From positions 1-6,294 of the forward strand of contig CACXDF010000073.1 in NCBI GenBank assembly GCA_902766325.1: a stretch of DNA of 6,294 nt. The letters are read 5' to 3'. Below the pieces are notes generated by a model that did not search any database, had not been told where the DNA came from, and saw only the letters and a list, made by a program, of their open reading frames with translations. The position numbers were made by a program, and so were the translations under genes. The stretch comes from an uncultured Eubacteriales bacterium (GTDB taxonomy: Bacteria > Bacillota > Clostridia > Christensenellales > DTU072). Below, one piece after another: positions 1-6,294 of this stretch (positions are counted from its first letter, which is position 1; each line of letters begins with the position of its first letter).

Positions 1-1145
1 AGAAGAGAGGCGATCAAGCCGCCCGGAACGATGGCCATAGTGAAGAGGGTATACAGTCCTTCGCCTTGGAGCGCGCCACCCAAAATGGAGACGTCGGCGA
101 GGACGTATTTGGCAAAGTAAAGACCGCCGGTGTAGTTGAACATCATTCTGCCCGCGCCGCCGATACCGGACAGGACGATAAGAAGCAGGGGGGTATTTTT
201 GAACAGCAACTTGAAGTTGTGCGCAAGCGAGGGCGCCTTGGTCAGGGATTGATTTCTTTCTCTGGTGTTCTTGAAGCCTATCATGAACAGCGGCATGGCA
301 ATCACGACGCATACGATGGCGGAAATGAAGTAAGTAAAGCGCAAAGTCTCGCCGATATGGGCACGAGTCGTTTCCATAAAGGCATACAGATCGGCGCCCG
401 TTCTGTCCAAAGATACGCCCGCTTTGCCCAAAGAGGATACGGCTTCTTTAACGGCGTCGAGAGTAGAACCGTTGGCCGCTTGCGCGACGTTGGCGATAGC
501 GCCGAAGGTGTCCGTATTGTTGCCGCCGAGGTTTGTAATAAGCGTTTGGATACCGGTCACGATGACAGAGTCGGCTGCGGTCACGTTGGAAGTAATGATC
601 GGTACGACGACGGTCACGATACCGGCGCCTGCGGTGCAAAACAGACGGGCTACGGTCAGCATGGTGCCTCTACGATAGGTGTCGTCGCACATCGCGGTAG
701 CAAGGCCCCAGAACGGGACGTCGGCTACGGTGTAGATCATACCCCACAAAAGGTACATAATAGACAGCGCCGCAAATCCGCCGGTCGAGTTGGGAAACCA
801 CGGTAAAAAGCATATGATCGTCATTGCTCCGATCGGGAAAGCCATCCACTTCAAGTACGGACGGCATTTGCCCCATTTGGTACGGGTACGGTCGACGATA
901 CTACCCATGATCGGATCGTTGCCGGCATCGTACAGACGGGCAAGCAGCATGAGGATAGCTACGCTTGTCGCCGAAAAGCCGACGGCGTCCGTCATAAAGA
1001 TGGTGATGTAGCTTCCGATAATGGTGCAGATCAGGTTTTGTCCGAATCCGCACAGGGAGAAGCTGAGCGCTTCTTTCGACTGCATTTCTCCGTCACCGGG
1101 AGTGGCGCCGAAAATTCTGTCCCAAAATTTTGGTTTGGTGTTCAT
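1..1145 (-). CDS. GPH-family cation:sugar symporter (MelB/YicJ-like, MFS_2), 3' end cut by window
   Basis: Inner-membrane secondary transporter of the glycoside-pentoside-hexuronide:cation symporter family, expected to import a sugar or glycoside with H+ or Na+. The first 381 residues are visible, reaching about TM8; family members are usually 450-500 residues, so about 100 are missing beyond base 1. The frame starts at ATG 1145, 7 bases after AAGGAAGG. Seen: the TM2/loop signature ARLYDAGNDPIMG (69-81), then DRTRTKWGKCRP (85-96), the family hallmark. By alignment from memory, R70, D73 and D77 match MelB R52, D55 and D59 (cation site), and D142, W146 in DVPFW and R167 match MelB D124, W128 and R149 (sugar site). 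The MelB D19 position is Asn (N37), as I recall for YicJ/XylP-type members. Odd: residues about 186-266 form a long polar loop between TM5 and TM6 where MelB has a short turn. The substrate cannot be told. It is the second gene after the surface protein, 67 bases downstream on the same strand. Confidence 0.93.
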   Translation of the reverse strand, partial: MNTKPKFWDRIFGATPGDGEMQSKEALSFSLCGFGQNLICTIIGSYITIFMTDAVGFSATSVAILMLLARLYDAGNDPIMGSIVDRTRTKWGKCRPYLKWMAFPIGAMTIICFLPWFPNSTGGFAALSIMYLLWGMIYTVADVPFWGLATAMCDDTYRRGTMLTVARLFCTAGAGIVTVVVPIITSNVTAADSVIVTGIQTLITNLGGNNTDTFGAIANVAQAANGSTLDAVKEAVSSLGKAGVSLDRTGADLYAFMETTRAHIGETLRFTYFISAIVCVVIAMPLFMIGFKNTRERNQSLTKAPSLAHNFKLLFKNTPLLLIVLSGIGGAGRMMFNYTGGLYFAKYVLADVSILGGALQGEGLYTLFTMAIVPGGLIASL

Positions 1146-1152
1146 TTCTTTA

Positions 1153-1160
1153 CCTTCCTT
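1153..1160 (-). promoter_or_regulatory. Ribosome-binding site of the transporter
   Basis: The minus strand reads AAGGAAGG followed by 7 bases (TAAAGAA) and the ATG at 1145. This strong Shine-Dalgarno match at good spacing fixes the transporter start. The frame stays open upstream through the gap, but no other ATG with such a site is seen there. Confidence 0.82.
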
Positions 1161-1177
1161 TTTATTATCTTGTATAT

Positions 1178-1209
1178 AAAAGCCCCTGGCATAGCGGGCG
1201 CTTTTTTTT
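1178..1209 (-). terminator. Hairpin with flanking A/T runs, possible bidirectional intrinsic terminator
   Basis: On the minus strand, 4 bases after the surface-protein stop codon, a run of eight A is followed by GC-G-CCC, a 9-base loop, GGG-GC and TTTT. The stem is AAAAGC/GCTTTT plus CCC/GGG, with one bulged base (plus-strand C1199). The distal T run is only four bases on the minus strand and then becomes ATATA. The plus strand has eight T and is the stronger terminator by eye. It sits where a terminator for the large gene is expected, but minus-strand efficiency could be modest, allowing read-through into the transporter. This rests on hand pairing; no folding energy was calculated. Confidence 0.5.
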
Positions 1210-1212
1210 ATT

Positions 1213-4200
1213 TTACATCCACCTGTGGTGTCTGTGGGCGCTCCTTCTTCTTATTTTACCGGCTCCTCCGACCGCGGAAAGCACGACGCCGATCACAAAC
1301 AGCAGTACGACGCCGAAAATGGCGATGAAGATCCACTTGTATTGTACGCCTTGATCCTCCGCCTTTTTCTCTTTGATAAAGACGAAACCGGAAAGCGGGT
1401 CAACGCCGCCGCCTTCCATATCGGAACTGACGGAGAACGTATAAGCGCCGTTTTCATAAACGTAATTAAGTTGCGTGAATTCTCCGCGAGAGTAGCCGTA
1501 AAGGGCCATTCCGCTTTGATATTTCAGATCGGACGGCGAGACGGTCACGGTGTAAGAGGCATATCCGAGTTCGGCTCTGTCCGTGCCGAGATAGGTCGCC
1601 AAAGAATATGCGCCCAAGAGGTCATAGTCGTTCAGACCGAGTCCGGTCAATCTTTCTTTGACGGAGGCAAGATCGTTTTCTTCCGACACGGGACGCAAAA
1701 CGATGCTGTAGTCTCCGTTTACGCCGTTGTAGCAGGTCGGATCGGTGATGACGACGGACGCGGCGTTCGTGATCTTGTTGGACGAGGCGATGGTCTTGGA
1801 ACAAATGGACATCGTCGCCGTTAAAACGAGATCTTCGTAGTTCTTTTTGGAAACGACGGCCGTGTATAAATAATTGCCGATATCCGAGAAAGAACCTTTA
1901 TCGTAGACGATGGTGACGTCTTCCCAAAGGGCGGTATTGTAAGAAACGGTGATGGTATGTAACTTTCCGTCGTGGAGAACGGAGCTATCGTTGAATGTAA
2001 AGCTGGGCGCGTCGGGGTTGACATTGAGTCTTGCGGGGCGAACCGGATAGAAGCAGTTGTTGCGGACAGTCACGTAGACGTTGCGGTCGGCGCCGTTATA
2101 ACGAATAGAGATGGGGTAAGAACCGCTATCGGAAGAGGACGACACGTCACAGTACGTCACGGTGTCTGCGAGCACTTCGTTTTGCAGATTTCGCAGTTCT
2201 TCCGCTGTCAGTCTGGCAGGAGAAGCAACGGTAACGGTGGACGTAATCTCTGCGACGTTGTTGCCGTAGTTGTGACCGCCCGATTGCGCGCCGATCAGTA
2301 CGGAAATGGGATCGACGCCGATACAGCCGTGTATAAATTCAATATCGTAGTACTCGCTTAAGGCCGCGAGTGTAACGCCGTCGTAAATATCCGCTTCGGT
2401 ATAGACCAATTCGTAATAAGTCGTACCTTCGCGGAAAACGGTTTCTTCCGGATGTACGTAAGTGTCGTTATTTAAGATGAAGTATCGACTTGTTTCGATC
2501 GGTTCGCCTGCCGTCACTTCCGCCTTGGCGTATACCAGGAGATAATAAGTCTTTTCTCCGGAAAAAACGCTGTCGGTGGTGAAAGAATATATGCCGTCCG
2601 ATTTTTCGTAATAGGTATTGTCCGGTATGGTCGAACCTATCGCCCGTAGTTCTTTGGCCGAAAGCAGAACGGGGTATTCTCCTGTGGAAGAATAAGAATA
2701 AGCCTGTACGGAAACGCCGAGATTGTATTTAACGGCGCCGATGAGATCGGCGGGACAACCTTCGAAGATAAGTTCGTCCAGGATATCTTCGTCGGAAGGA
2801 ACGCTCTCACCGTAATACTTTTTCAGTTGCGGCAAACGAACGGAGATCTTGTTTTTATAAACGGTATGGACGGTAGTGCCCGCCGCCAAAACGTAATCGT
2901 ATTCGTTGCCGGCAAGGGGCGTCATTTTCAGGAAAGCCGTCGGTTCCGAATAGTTTTCTCTTTGATTGTTTTCAAAAGAATAGACGTCGGGATCCAGTTC
3001 CGCGACGGAAAGAGGCGTTATTTCGTCGCCGTCCGCGAATAAGAGATCGAACCGGAAACGATCGGATAAGGTCTCTCTCAGTTCGGAAAGGGACAGGACG
3101 TGTTCTTCTCCGTCGAAGAGGACCATTTTTTCAACCATATCGTACAGGTTCGGTTCTTCGCCGTATAAAGAGGACGATTCGGTCTTAATATAAACGGTTA
3201 CAGTCGGTTTTTGCGCGGTCAGGCGCATCGTCACGGGCGCCTTGCCCAAGAAAGGATAGGACAGATAATAGTAGGTCTTACCTTGCTCGAATTCACGGTC
3301 GAGAACGGCGTAATAGTGATTCCCGTCGGAGATCGCGCCGACTTCGACGTCGTCCGCAGTCAGTTGCTTTCCATCGAAGACGTAATAGGTCACGCCCGCT
3401 TCGTATACGCCTTGCGCTTTGAAGTAATATCGGTCGTATTTTTTGATTTCCCGACGCGGTTGCAGATCGATCGCAACGTAAGTCGCGACGTAATAAGTTT
3501 TGAGGGGCGAGAAAAAGCGGTCGGACGTGAGAACGTACGAGTCTCCCGATCTTTCGTAGTAAGCCTGCGTGACGTACGCGCCTGCCGTTACGGCGACGGG
3601 GGCGTAAGAAACGGTATAATAAACCGCGTCTTTCCGGAAGTGTTCGTCCGAGGTCGTCGCGTAGGTAGGTACGGTTCTGTAATATTCGCCTTCCGGCAGA
3701 GCGCCGTTTTCCAAAAAGGCGACGTCCTTAAAGCTGCGACGATAATAGGTCTTACCGTCGGCGAAGGTCAAGTCTTCGGTGACGAAGTAAGAGTCGCGTT
3801 CTTTTTCGTAATAATTTTTGCCGTTCAACGCGTTTCCGTCCGTGACGACCGCAACGGCGTAAACGAGAGAGTAATAGCTTTTTCCGCTTACGTAGGTATT
3901 GTCTTCGGTGAGGCGATATTCGCCGTTTACTTTTTCATATACGTTCTGTGCGACCGTCTGTGCGGTAACGACGGACATTGCGATATATTGACGGATATAG
4001 TACGTCTTTCCGGCGACGAACGTCGTATCGGTCGAGAGTTTGTAGGAAGGCGCGGCTTTTTCGTACCATTCTCCGATGACGTCGCTGCCGACGGCCACGT
4101 TTTCTGCCGTCCATACGGCAAGAAGGTAAGAACGGGTATCCTCGAAGATATCTCCCTCGGTTATCTCAAGAGGCGTTTCGTTTTCGCCTTTTTCGCGATA

Positions 4201-6294
4201 CAGTTCGACGTCCACTACGTCTCCGGCTGAAATAAAGTATACGGGGACGTAGTCCATAACGAAGTAAGTCTTGTTATCGGCAAAGACGTTATCGTAGGTC
4301 AAGCGATAAGAATCGGCGTCCAGTTCGTAATAATCTCCCGCAACGGAAGTGTCCGGGATAATGCCGGTCGCCAAAGAATAGACGATACGGTAATACGTTT
4401 TTTCCGACGAGAAGATAGAGTCTCCCGTGAGCGTATAGACGTCTTCGCTCCGTTCGTAATAGACGATCTCGTCCGGGATGCCGTATCCGTAATCGACGGA
4501 AGAAACGACGTAAGAAGAGGGAAGATAATAGGTCTTTTCTTCGGCAAAGACTACGTCTTCCGTCGGGAGATAAACGCTTTCGACGAGTTCGTAATATATG
4601 TCGGCGATCGCGTTTCCGACAGTCACGTCGGCTTCTTGATAAGCGGACGCGAGATAATAGGATTTGCCCGCGACGAAAGTAACGTCCTTTGTTACGAAGA
4701 AAGAACCTTCCTGTTTTTCGTAATATACGCCGCCGGGAACGACTTTTCCGTTCGTTACGGAATCGTCTGCGGCATATGCCGCCGCATAATAATCTTTTCC
4801 GCCGATAAAGACGGTATCGGGCGTCCGAACGAAAACGTTTTCGTAATAGACGTTGCCGAGAACGGTTTCGCCCGGAACAACGGTCGCTACCGAATAGGCG
4901 GGCGTGAAGTAGTCGTTATAAGAAGAGTACGCTTCTGTCGCGGGAACGTAAGAAAGGCCGCTCTTGACGTAATAGGTCTTGCCGCCGGTGGAAAAGTCGG
5001 CCACGGTGGCGGAAAGGATGGGGTCGGAAATAAAGTAGTAGGTGTAAGGACGAGCGAGTTCCGACGCAACGAGGACTTCGTCCGATGGGATCAGATTCCC
5101 GCTCGGCGTACCTTCGCCGTAGGTAAGATGATAATCGGAATCGGTCAACACCGGAAGGGCGTGCCCGCCGTACAGATCGTTGATCGCTGTGGTGCCCGCA
5201 ACCTCCTTTGCAATAATGGAGAACGTCAGTTCGATCGTGTCGGCCGCATAATAATATCCGTTGCCCGCTTGAGACAAAATAAGGGAGACAGAGCCGGGTT
5301 TTATCGCCGTCCATACGCCTTCATTGACATCCATACACCCATTGGGATCGGATAAGGCGACGGATACGGGAAGCCCGGTGGATCGCCCCGTATCTTCTTC
5401 TACGGACAGTACGTTAAGCGAGAAGACGGAACCGACGAGGAAAGTATAACCGGAACCGGATGGCAAACCGATATCGGGGACGATGATGGATTGCCTGGTT
5501 TTTTCGCCGGAAATGACTGTCATCGGGATCAAAACGTAACCGGGAGCGGGTATGACGAAGTTATCCGTCAAGCTGTCTACGCGTAATACGTATTCTCCGC
5601 TCGTCGTTCTGGTGGCGGCAATAGACGCACCGCCGGCGGCGGCGCTCGTCGCGTCCGTATAGATCCGTTTTTGCAAATCGGCATCCGATTCGGCATTGGT
5701 CGATATGCGGGGGTTTTCACCCTCGAACACGCGTAGCGTTTGAGAATATACGGTCAACGTCTTCGGCGTGATATCGCCGGTTACGGAAAATTGCGCAAGG
5801 GTATAATTGGATAAGAATTCGGCGGCGCAGCCGGTAAGACCGGTCAGCGTCAGCTCTCTTACGGTCAGCGTGAGATCGCTTCCTACGTCGATCTGAGAAT
5901 AATAGGCCGAACGGTAAGTAACGACGTAATCGCCGAACGCGGGAAATCCGATCGGCGTTTCGGTCAAAATAAGATCGGTAAAGCGAGGCGCGGCTGCGGC
6001 CGTTCCGTCGTATTCTTTATCGGTGTTTTCTAAAAAGAGATCGGCGGAAGATGCGTCGACGACAAGCGTGCGAGGGACGATGACGCCGTAAATCGGTGTC
6101 GGCGTGAGCACCTCGGGCAGATAGCGGTCGTATAACGTGAGATCGGACAACCGGACGGATAGCCGATGCCGCCCGACCGTGCATTCCGCAAAACCGAACT
6201 CCACGTCTGCGTACGTGAACGGGTCTCCGTTGCCGTAACAGGGCAGAACGACGTCGGAATCGACGCCCGGGGCGGTGTAGTCGTCCGGCGTATA
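1213..6294 (-). CDS. Giant repeat-rich, C-terminally membrane-anchored surface protein (YDG/MBG/Ig-like stalk), 5' end cut by window
   Basis: Not a named gene. At least 1693 residues ending in TAA at 1213-1215. The frame stays open to base 6294, so the GTG at 6204-6202 is not a credible start; the true start and any signal peptide lie outside the window. Order (residue 1 at nt 6294): YDG-like 88-177, MBG-like 178-262, Big/Ig-like 268-364, tyrosine-repeat array A 417-1013, MBG-like stretch about 1028-1150, split MBG about 1147-1332 enclosing array B 1216-1313, MBG_3-like 1427-1500, membrane-proximal domain 1501-1643, TM helix 1654-1675, basic tail RRRSAHRHHRWM. The MBG hallmark Y/F-G/E-E-x-x-P recurs (FEGENP, YGEGTP, YGESVP, and the variant YGEEPN). 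Ten cysteines are visible and none lies in a repeat array. No LPXTG motif, SLH, catalytic motif or dockerin was recognised. Likely a single-pass extracellular stalk or adhesin anchored by its C-terminal helix. The role is inferred; the architecture is seen directly. Confidence 0.94.
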   Translation of the reverse strand, partial: YTPDDYTAPGVDSDVVLPCYGNGDPFTYADVEFGFAECTVGRHRLSVRLSDLTLYDRYLPEVLTPTPIYGVIVPRTLVVDASSADLFLENTDKEYDGTAAAAPRFTDLILTETPIGFPAFGDYVVTYRSAYYSQIDVGSDLTLTVRELTLTGLTGCAAEFLSNYTLAQFSVTGDITPKTLTVYSQTLRVFEGENPRISTNAESDADLQKRIYTDATSAAAGGASIAATRTTSGEYVLRVDSLTDNFVIPAPGYVLIPMTVISGEKTRQSIIVPDIGLPSGSGYTFLVGSVFSLNVLSVEEDTGRSTGLPVSVALSDPNGCMDVNEGVWTAIKPGSVSLILSQAGNGYYYAADTIELTFSIIAKEVAGTTAINDLYGGHALPVLTDSDYHLTYGEGTPSGNLIPSDEVLVASELARPYTYYFISDPILSATVADFSTGGKTYYVKSGLSYVPATEAYSSYNDYFTPAYSVATVVPGETVLGNVYYENVFVRTPDTVFIGGKDYYAAAYAADDSVTNGKVVPGGVYYEKQEGSFFVTKDVTFVAGKSYYLASAYQEADVTVGNAIADIYYELVESVYLPTEDVVFAEEKTYYLPSSYVVSSVDYGYGIPDEIVYYERSEDVYTLTGDSIFSSEKTYYRIVYSLATGIIPDTSVAGDYYELDADSYRLTYDNVFADNKTYFVMDYVPVYFISAGDVVDVELYREKGENETPLEITEGDIFEDTRSYLLAVWTAENVAVGSDVIGEWYEKAAPSYKLSTDTTFVAGKTYYIRQYIAMSVVTAQTVAQNVYEKVNGEYRLTEDNTYVSGKSYYSLVYAVAVVTDGNALNGKNYYEKERDSYFVTEDLTFADGKTYYRRSFKDVAFLENGALPEGEYYRTVPTYATTSDEHFRKDAVYYTVSYAPVAVTAGAYVTQAYYERSGDSYVLTSDRFFSPLKTYYVATYVAIDLQPRREIKKYDRYYFKAQGVYEAGVTYYVFDGKQLTADDVEVGAISDGNHYYAVLDREFEQGKTYYYLSYPFLGKAPVTMRLTAQKPTVTVYIKTESSSLYGEEPNLYDMVEKMVLFDGEEHVLSLSELRETLSDRFRFDLLFADGDEITPLSVAELDPDVYSFENNQRENYSEPTAFLKMTPLAGNEYDYVLAAGTTVHTVYKNKISVRLPQLKKYYGESVPSDEDILDELIFEGCPADLIGAVKYNLGVSVQAYSYSSTGEYPVLLSAKELRAIGSTIPDNTYYEKSDGIYSFTTDSVFSGEKTYYLLVYAKAEVTAGEPIETSRYFILNNDTYVHPEETVFREGTTYYELVYTEADIYDGVTLAALSEYYDIEFIHGCIGVDPISVLIGAQSGGHNYGNNVAEITSTVTVASPARLTAEELRNLQNEVLADTVTYCDVSSSSDSGSYPISIRYNGADRNVYVTVRNNCFYPVRPARLNVNPDAPSFTFNDSSVLHDGKLHTITVSYNTALWEDVTIVYDKGSFSDIGNYLYTAVVSKKNYEDLVLTATMSICSKTIASSNKITNAASVVITDPTCYNGVNGDYSIVLRPVSEENDLASVKERLTGLGLNDYDLLGAYSLATYLGTDRAELGYASYTVTVSPSDLKYQSGMALYGYSRGEFTQLNYVYENGAYTFSVSSDMEGGGVDPLSGFVFIKEKKAEDQGVQYKWIFIAIFGVVLLFVIGVVLSAVGGAGKIRRRSAHRHHRWM
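1270..1794 (-). other. Membrane-proximal domain and C-terminal transmembrane anchor
   Basis: Residues 1501-1643 (NKITNAASVVITDP ... YVYENGAYTFSVSSDM ... SGFVFIKEKK) resemble the juxtamembrane domains of Bacillota surface proteins, in which a final strand ends in a YVI/FVF-like motif before the anchor. Residues 1654-1675 (WIFIAIFGVVLLFVIGVV and following) form one hydrophobic helix, followed by GGAGKIRRRSAHRHHRWM, a basic tail that by the positive-inside rule is cytoplasmic. The mature protein is therefore outside the cell, provided the unseen N-terminus carries a signal sequence. Confidence 0.82.
1795..2016 (-). other. MBG_3-like domain
   Basis: Residues 1427-1500: LHDGKLHTITVSYN, then VTIVYDKGSFSDIGNYLYTA, then KKNYEDLVLTATMSI. 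This is the pattern of MBG_3-type domains (Y/H-x-G-K, V-T-V-x-Y, aG-x-Y-x-x-x-A, NY-x-x-x-x-x-a-x-l-x-I). The preceding roughly 95 residues (ASPARLTAEEL ... RNVYVTVRN) form another beta-rich segment I cannot name. Confidence 0.65.
2299..2856 (-). other. MBG-like domain split by two YY repeats
   Basis: The first half (nt 2856-2650) runs from KNKISVRL and KKYYGESVP to STGEYPVLLSAKE, the expected beginning and middle of an MBG_2-type domain. The second half (nt 2355-2299) is EYYDIEFIHGCIGVDPISV, the expected closing N/Y-Y-x-I-x-F-x-x-G-x-L-x-V strand. In ordinary MBG domains these follow each other after a few residues; here 98 residues of YY-repeat lie between them. Confidence 0.6.
2356..2649 (-). 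repeat. Array B: two further YY-doublet repeats plus linker
   Basis: Residues 1216-1313. After a 10-residue linker, unit 1 starts at YYEKSDG (residue 1228) with FSGEKTYY, and unit 2 at RYFILNN (residue 1271) with FREGTTYYE. The spacing is 43 residues, and the next YY, belonging to the flanking MBG strand EYYDI, falls 44 residues later, still in register. The consensus is clearly that of array A, so both arrays share an origin although separated by about 200 residues of different sequence. Confidence 0.9.
2842..3213 (-). other. MBG-like stretch between array A and the split domain
   Basis: From QKPTVTVYIKTE through SSSLYGEEPNL to KNKISVRL. YGEEPN is a variant of the MBG entry motif, and the closing strand VHTVYKNKISVRL is typical of a domain end leading into the next module. 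The middle (LFDGEEHVLSLSEL, NYSEPTAFLKMTPL) is beta-like and hydrophilic. Assignment is moderate because the interior is poorly conserved. Confidence 0.5.
3256..5046 (-). repeat. Array A: tandem ~43-residue YY-doublet repeats (13 units plus a degenerate leader)
   Basis: Residues 417-1013. Each unit begins with YYE(K/R) or a variant, then Y.LT.D, F..GKTYY, Y..A.VT.G and a short turn before the next YY. The first aromatic of each unit falls at residues 483, 524, 567, 612, 655, 698, 743, 785, 828, 871, 912, 956 and 994, giving intervals of 41, 43, 45, 43, 43, 43, 45, 42, 43, 43, 41, 44 and 38. A degenerate leading unit (TYYF ... GGKTYY) precedes these at 417-480. The second YY lies about 22 residues after the first, so doublets recur every half unit. 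Copies are diverged at both protein and DNA level, although the 9-mer TTCGTAATA (YYE codons, plus-strand reading) recurs at least eight times across arrays A and B. There are no cysteines. I do not recognise a named family; it loosely recalls GKTYY/YYE segments I remember in some phage structural and Clostridial surface proteins. Confidence 0.92.
5203..5763 (-). other. MBG-like domain followed by a Big/Ig-like domain
   Basis: Residues 178-262 carry RVFEGENP, then SGEYVLRVDSL and DNFVIPAPGYVLIPMTV, the layout of MBG_2-type domains (YG-E-x-x-P, G-Y strand, N-Y/F-x-I strand). Residues 268-364 read like bacterial Ig-like domains of the AQAGN class: SIIVPDIG, STGLPVSVALSDP, VWTAIKPGSVSLIL, then SQAGNGYYYAADTIELTFSI. 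Both are extracellular spacer folds with no catalytic role. Confidence 0.65.
5764..6033 (-). other. YDG-like stalk domain in the surface protein
   Basis: Residues 88-177 match the YDG family pattern as I know it: KEYDGT near the start, a GDYVVTY strand, then DVGSDLTLTVRELTLTG, LSNYTL and finally ITPKTLTV leading into the next domain. The preceding 87 residues end in YGVIVPRTLVV, which looks like the end of a related domain truncated by the window edge. YDG domains are extracellular beta-rich stalk modules, often next to MBG domains. Family assignment is by eye. Confidence 0.72.

Noticed and set aside
1153..1195. Promoter for the transporter (minus strand GATAAT with ATGCCA about 17 bases upstream)
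   Set aside because: The -10-like hexamer is good, but the -35 match is only 4 of 6 and falls in the hairpin loop, and transcription would begin inside the ribosome-binding site.
3211..4230. A 339-codon plus-strand open frame opposite array A, and others at 4636-5355, 1225-1824 and 66-806
   Set aside because: They run antisense to clearly coding repeats and the transporter, have low-complexity Arg/Val/Gly-rich products with no recognisable domain, and arise because the minus-strand genes seldom use codons whose complement is a stop in that frame.
3256..5046. Repeats as choline/glucan-binding or Listeria-Bacteroides (Flg_new) repeats
   Set aside because: GKTYY superficially recalls GKWYY of choline-binding repeats, but the Trp and Gly pattern is missing and the period is about 43 rather than about 20; the Flg_new GG and terminal W motifs are also absent.
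2356..5046. Phase-variable or slippage-prone DNA repeat, or a diversity-generating target
   Set aside because: Copies are diverged at the DNA level with only short identical stretches, no homopolymer sits in the frame to switch it, and no reverse transcriptase or template repeat is visible in the window.
1..6294. Functional operon linking adhesin and sugar uptake
   Set aside because: Same strand and close spacing alone do not establish it; a hairpin lies between the genes and no glycoside hydrolase or carbohydrate-binding module was recognised.

Overview
The window holds two genes, both on the minus strand and both cut by a window edge. A very large, repetitive, membrane-anchored surface protein lies upstream (minus-strand sense) at 6294-1213, with its N-terminus missing. 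A cation-coupled sugar transporter lies downstream at 1145-1, with its C-terminus missing. Only 67 bases separate them. All plus-strand open frames are shadows of these two genes. I see no RNA gene, mobile element or CRISPR array.

Organism: GC content looks near 50%. A good AAGGAAGG ribosome-binding site, YDG/MBG-type stalk domains and a single C-terminal membrane helix with a basic tail (no LPXTG motif seen) fit an uncultured gut-type Bacillota (Clostridia-like) bacterium. This is inference from style only; no taxonomic marker is present.

Layout of the large protein, N to C (residue 1 = first codon at nt 6294): a YDG-like domain, an MBG-like domain, a Big/Ig-like domain, a tyrosine-rich repeat array (array A, about 600 residues, 13 units of about 43 residues plus a degenerate leading unit), a further MBG-like stretch, an MBG-like domain that appears to be split by two more copies of the same repeat (array B), an MBG_3-like domain, a membrane-proximal domain, one transmembrane helix and a basic His/Arg tail. 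It is most simply read as a long extracellular stalk or adhesin; no ligand can be read from the sequence.

The transporter is a GPH-family (MelB/YicJ/XylP-type, MFS_2) symporter with the family cation-site residues, plus an unusually long hydrophilic loop between TM5 and TM6.

The gap between the genes contains a hairpin flanked by A and T runs, so the two genes may be transcribed separately. Nothing in the sequence links them functionally. The least explained element is the YY-doublet repeat and its placement inside a stalk domain.
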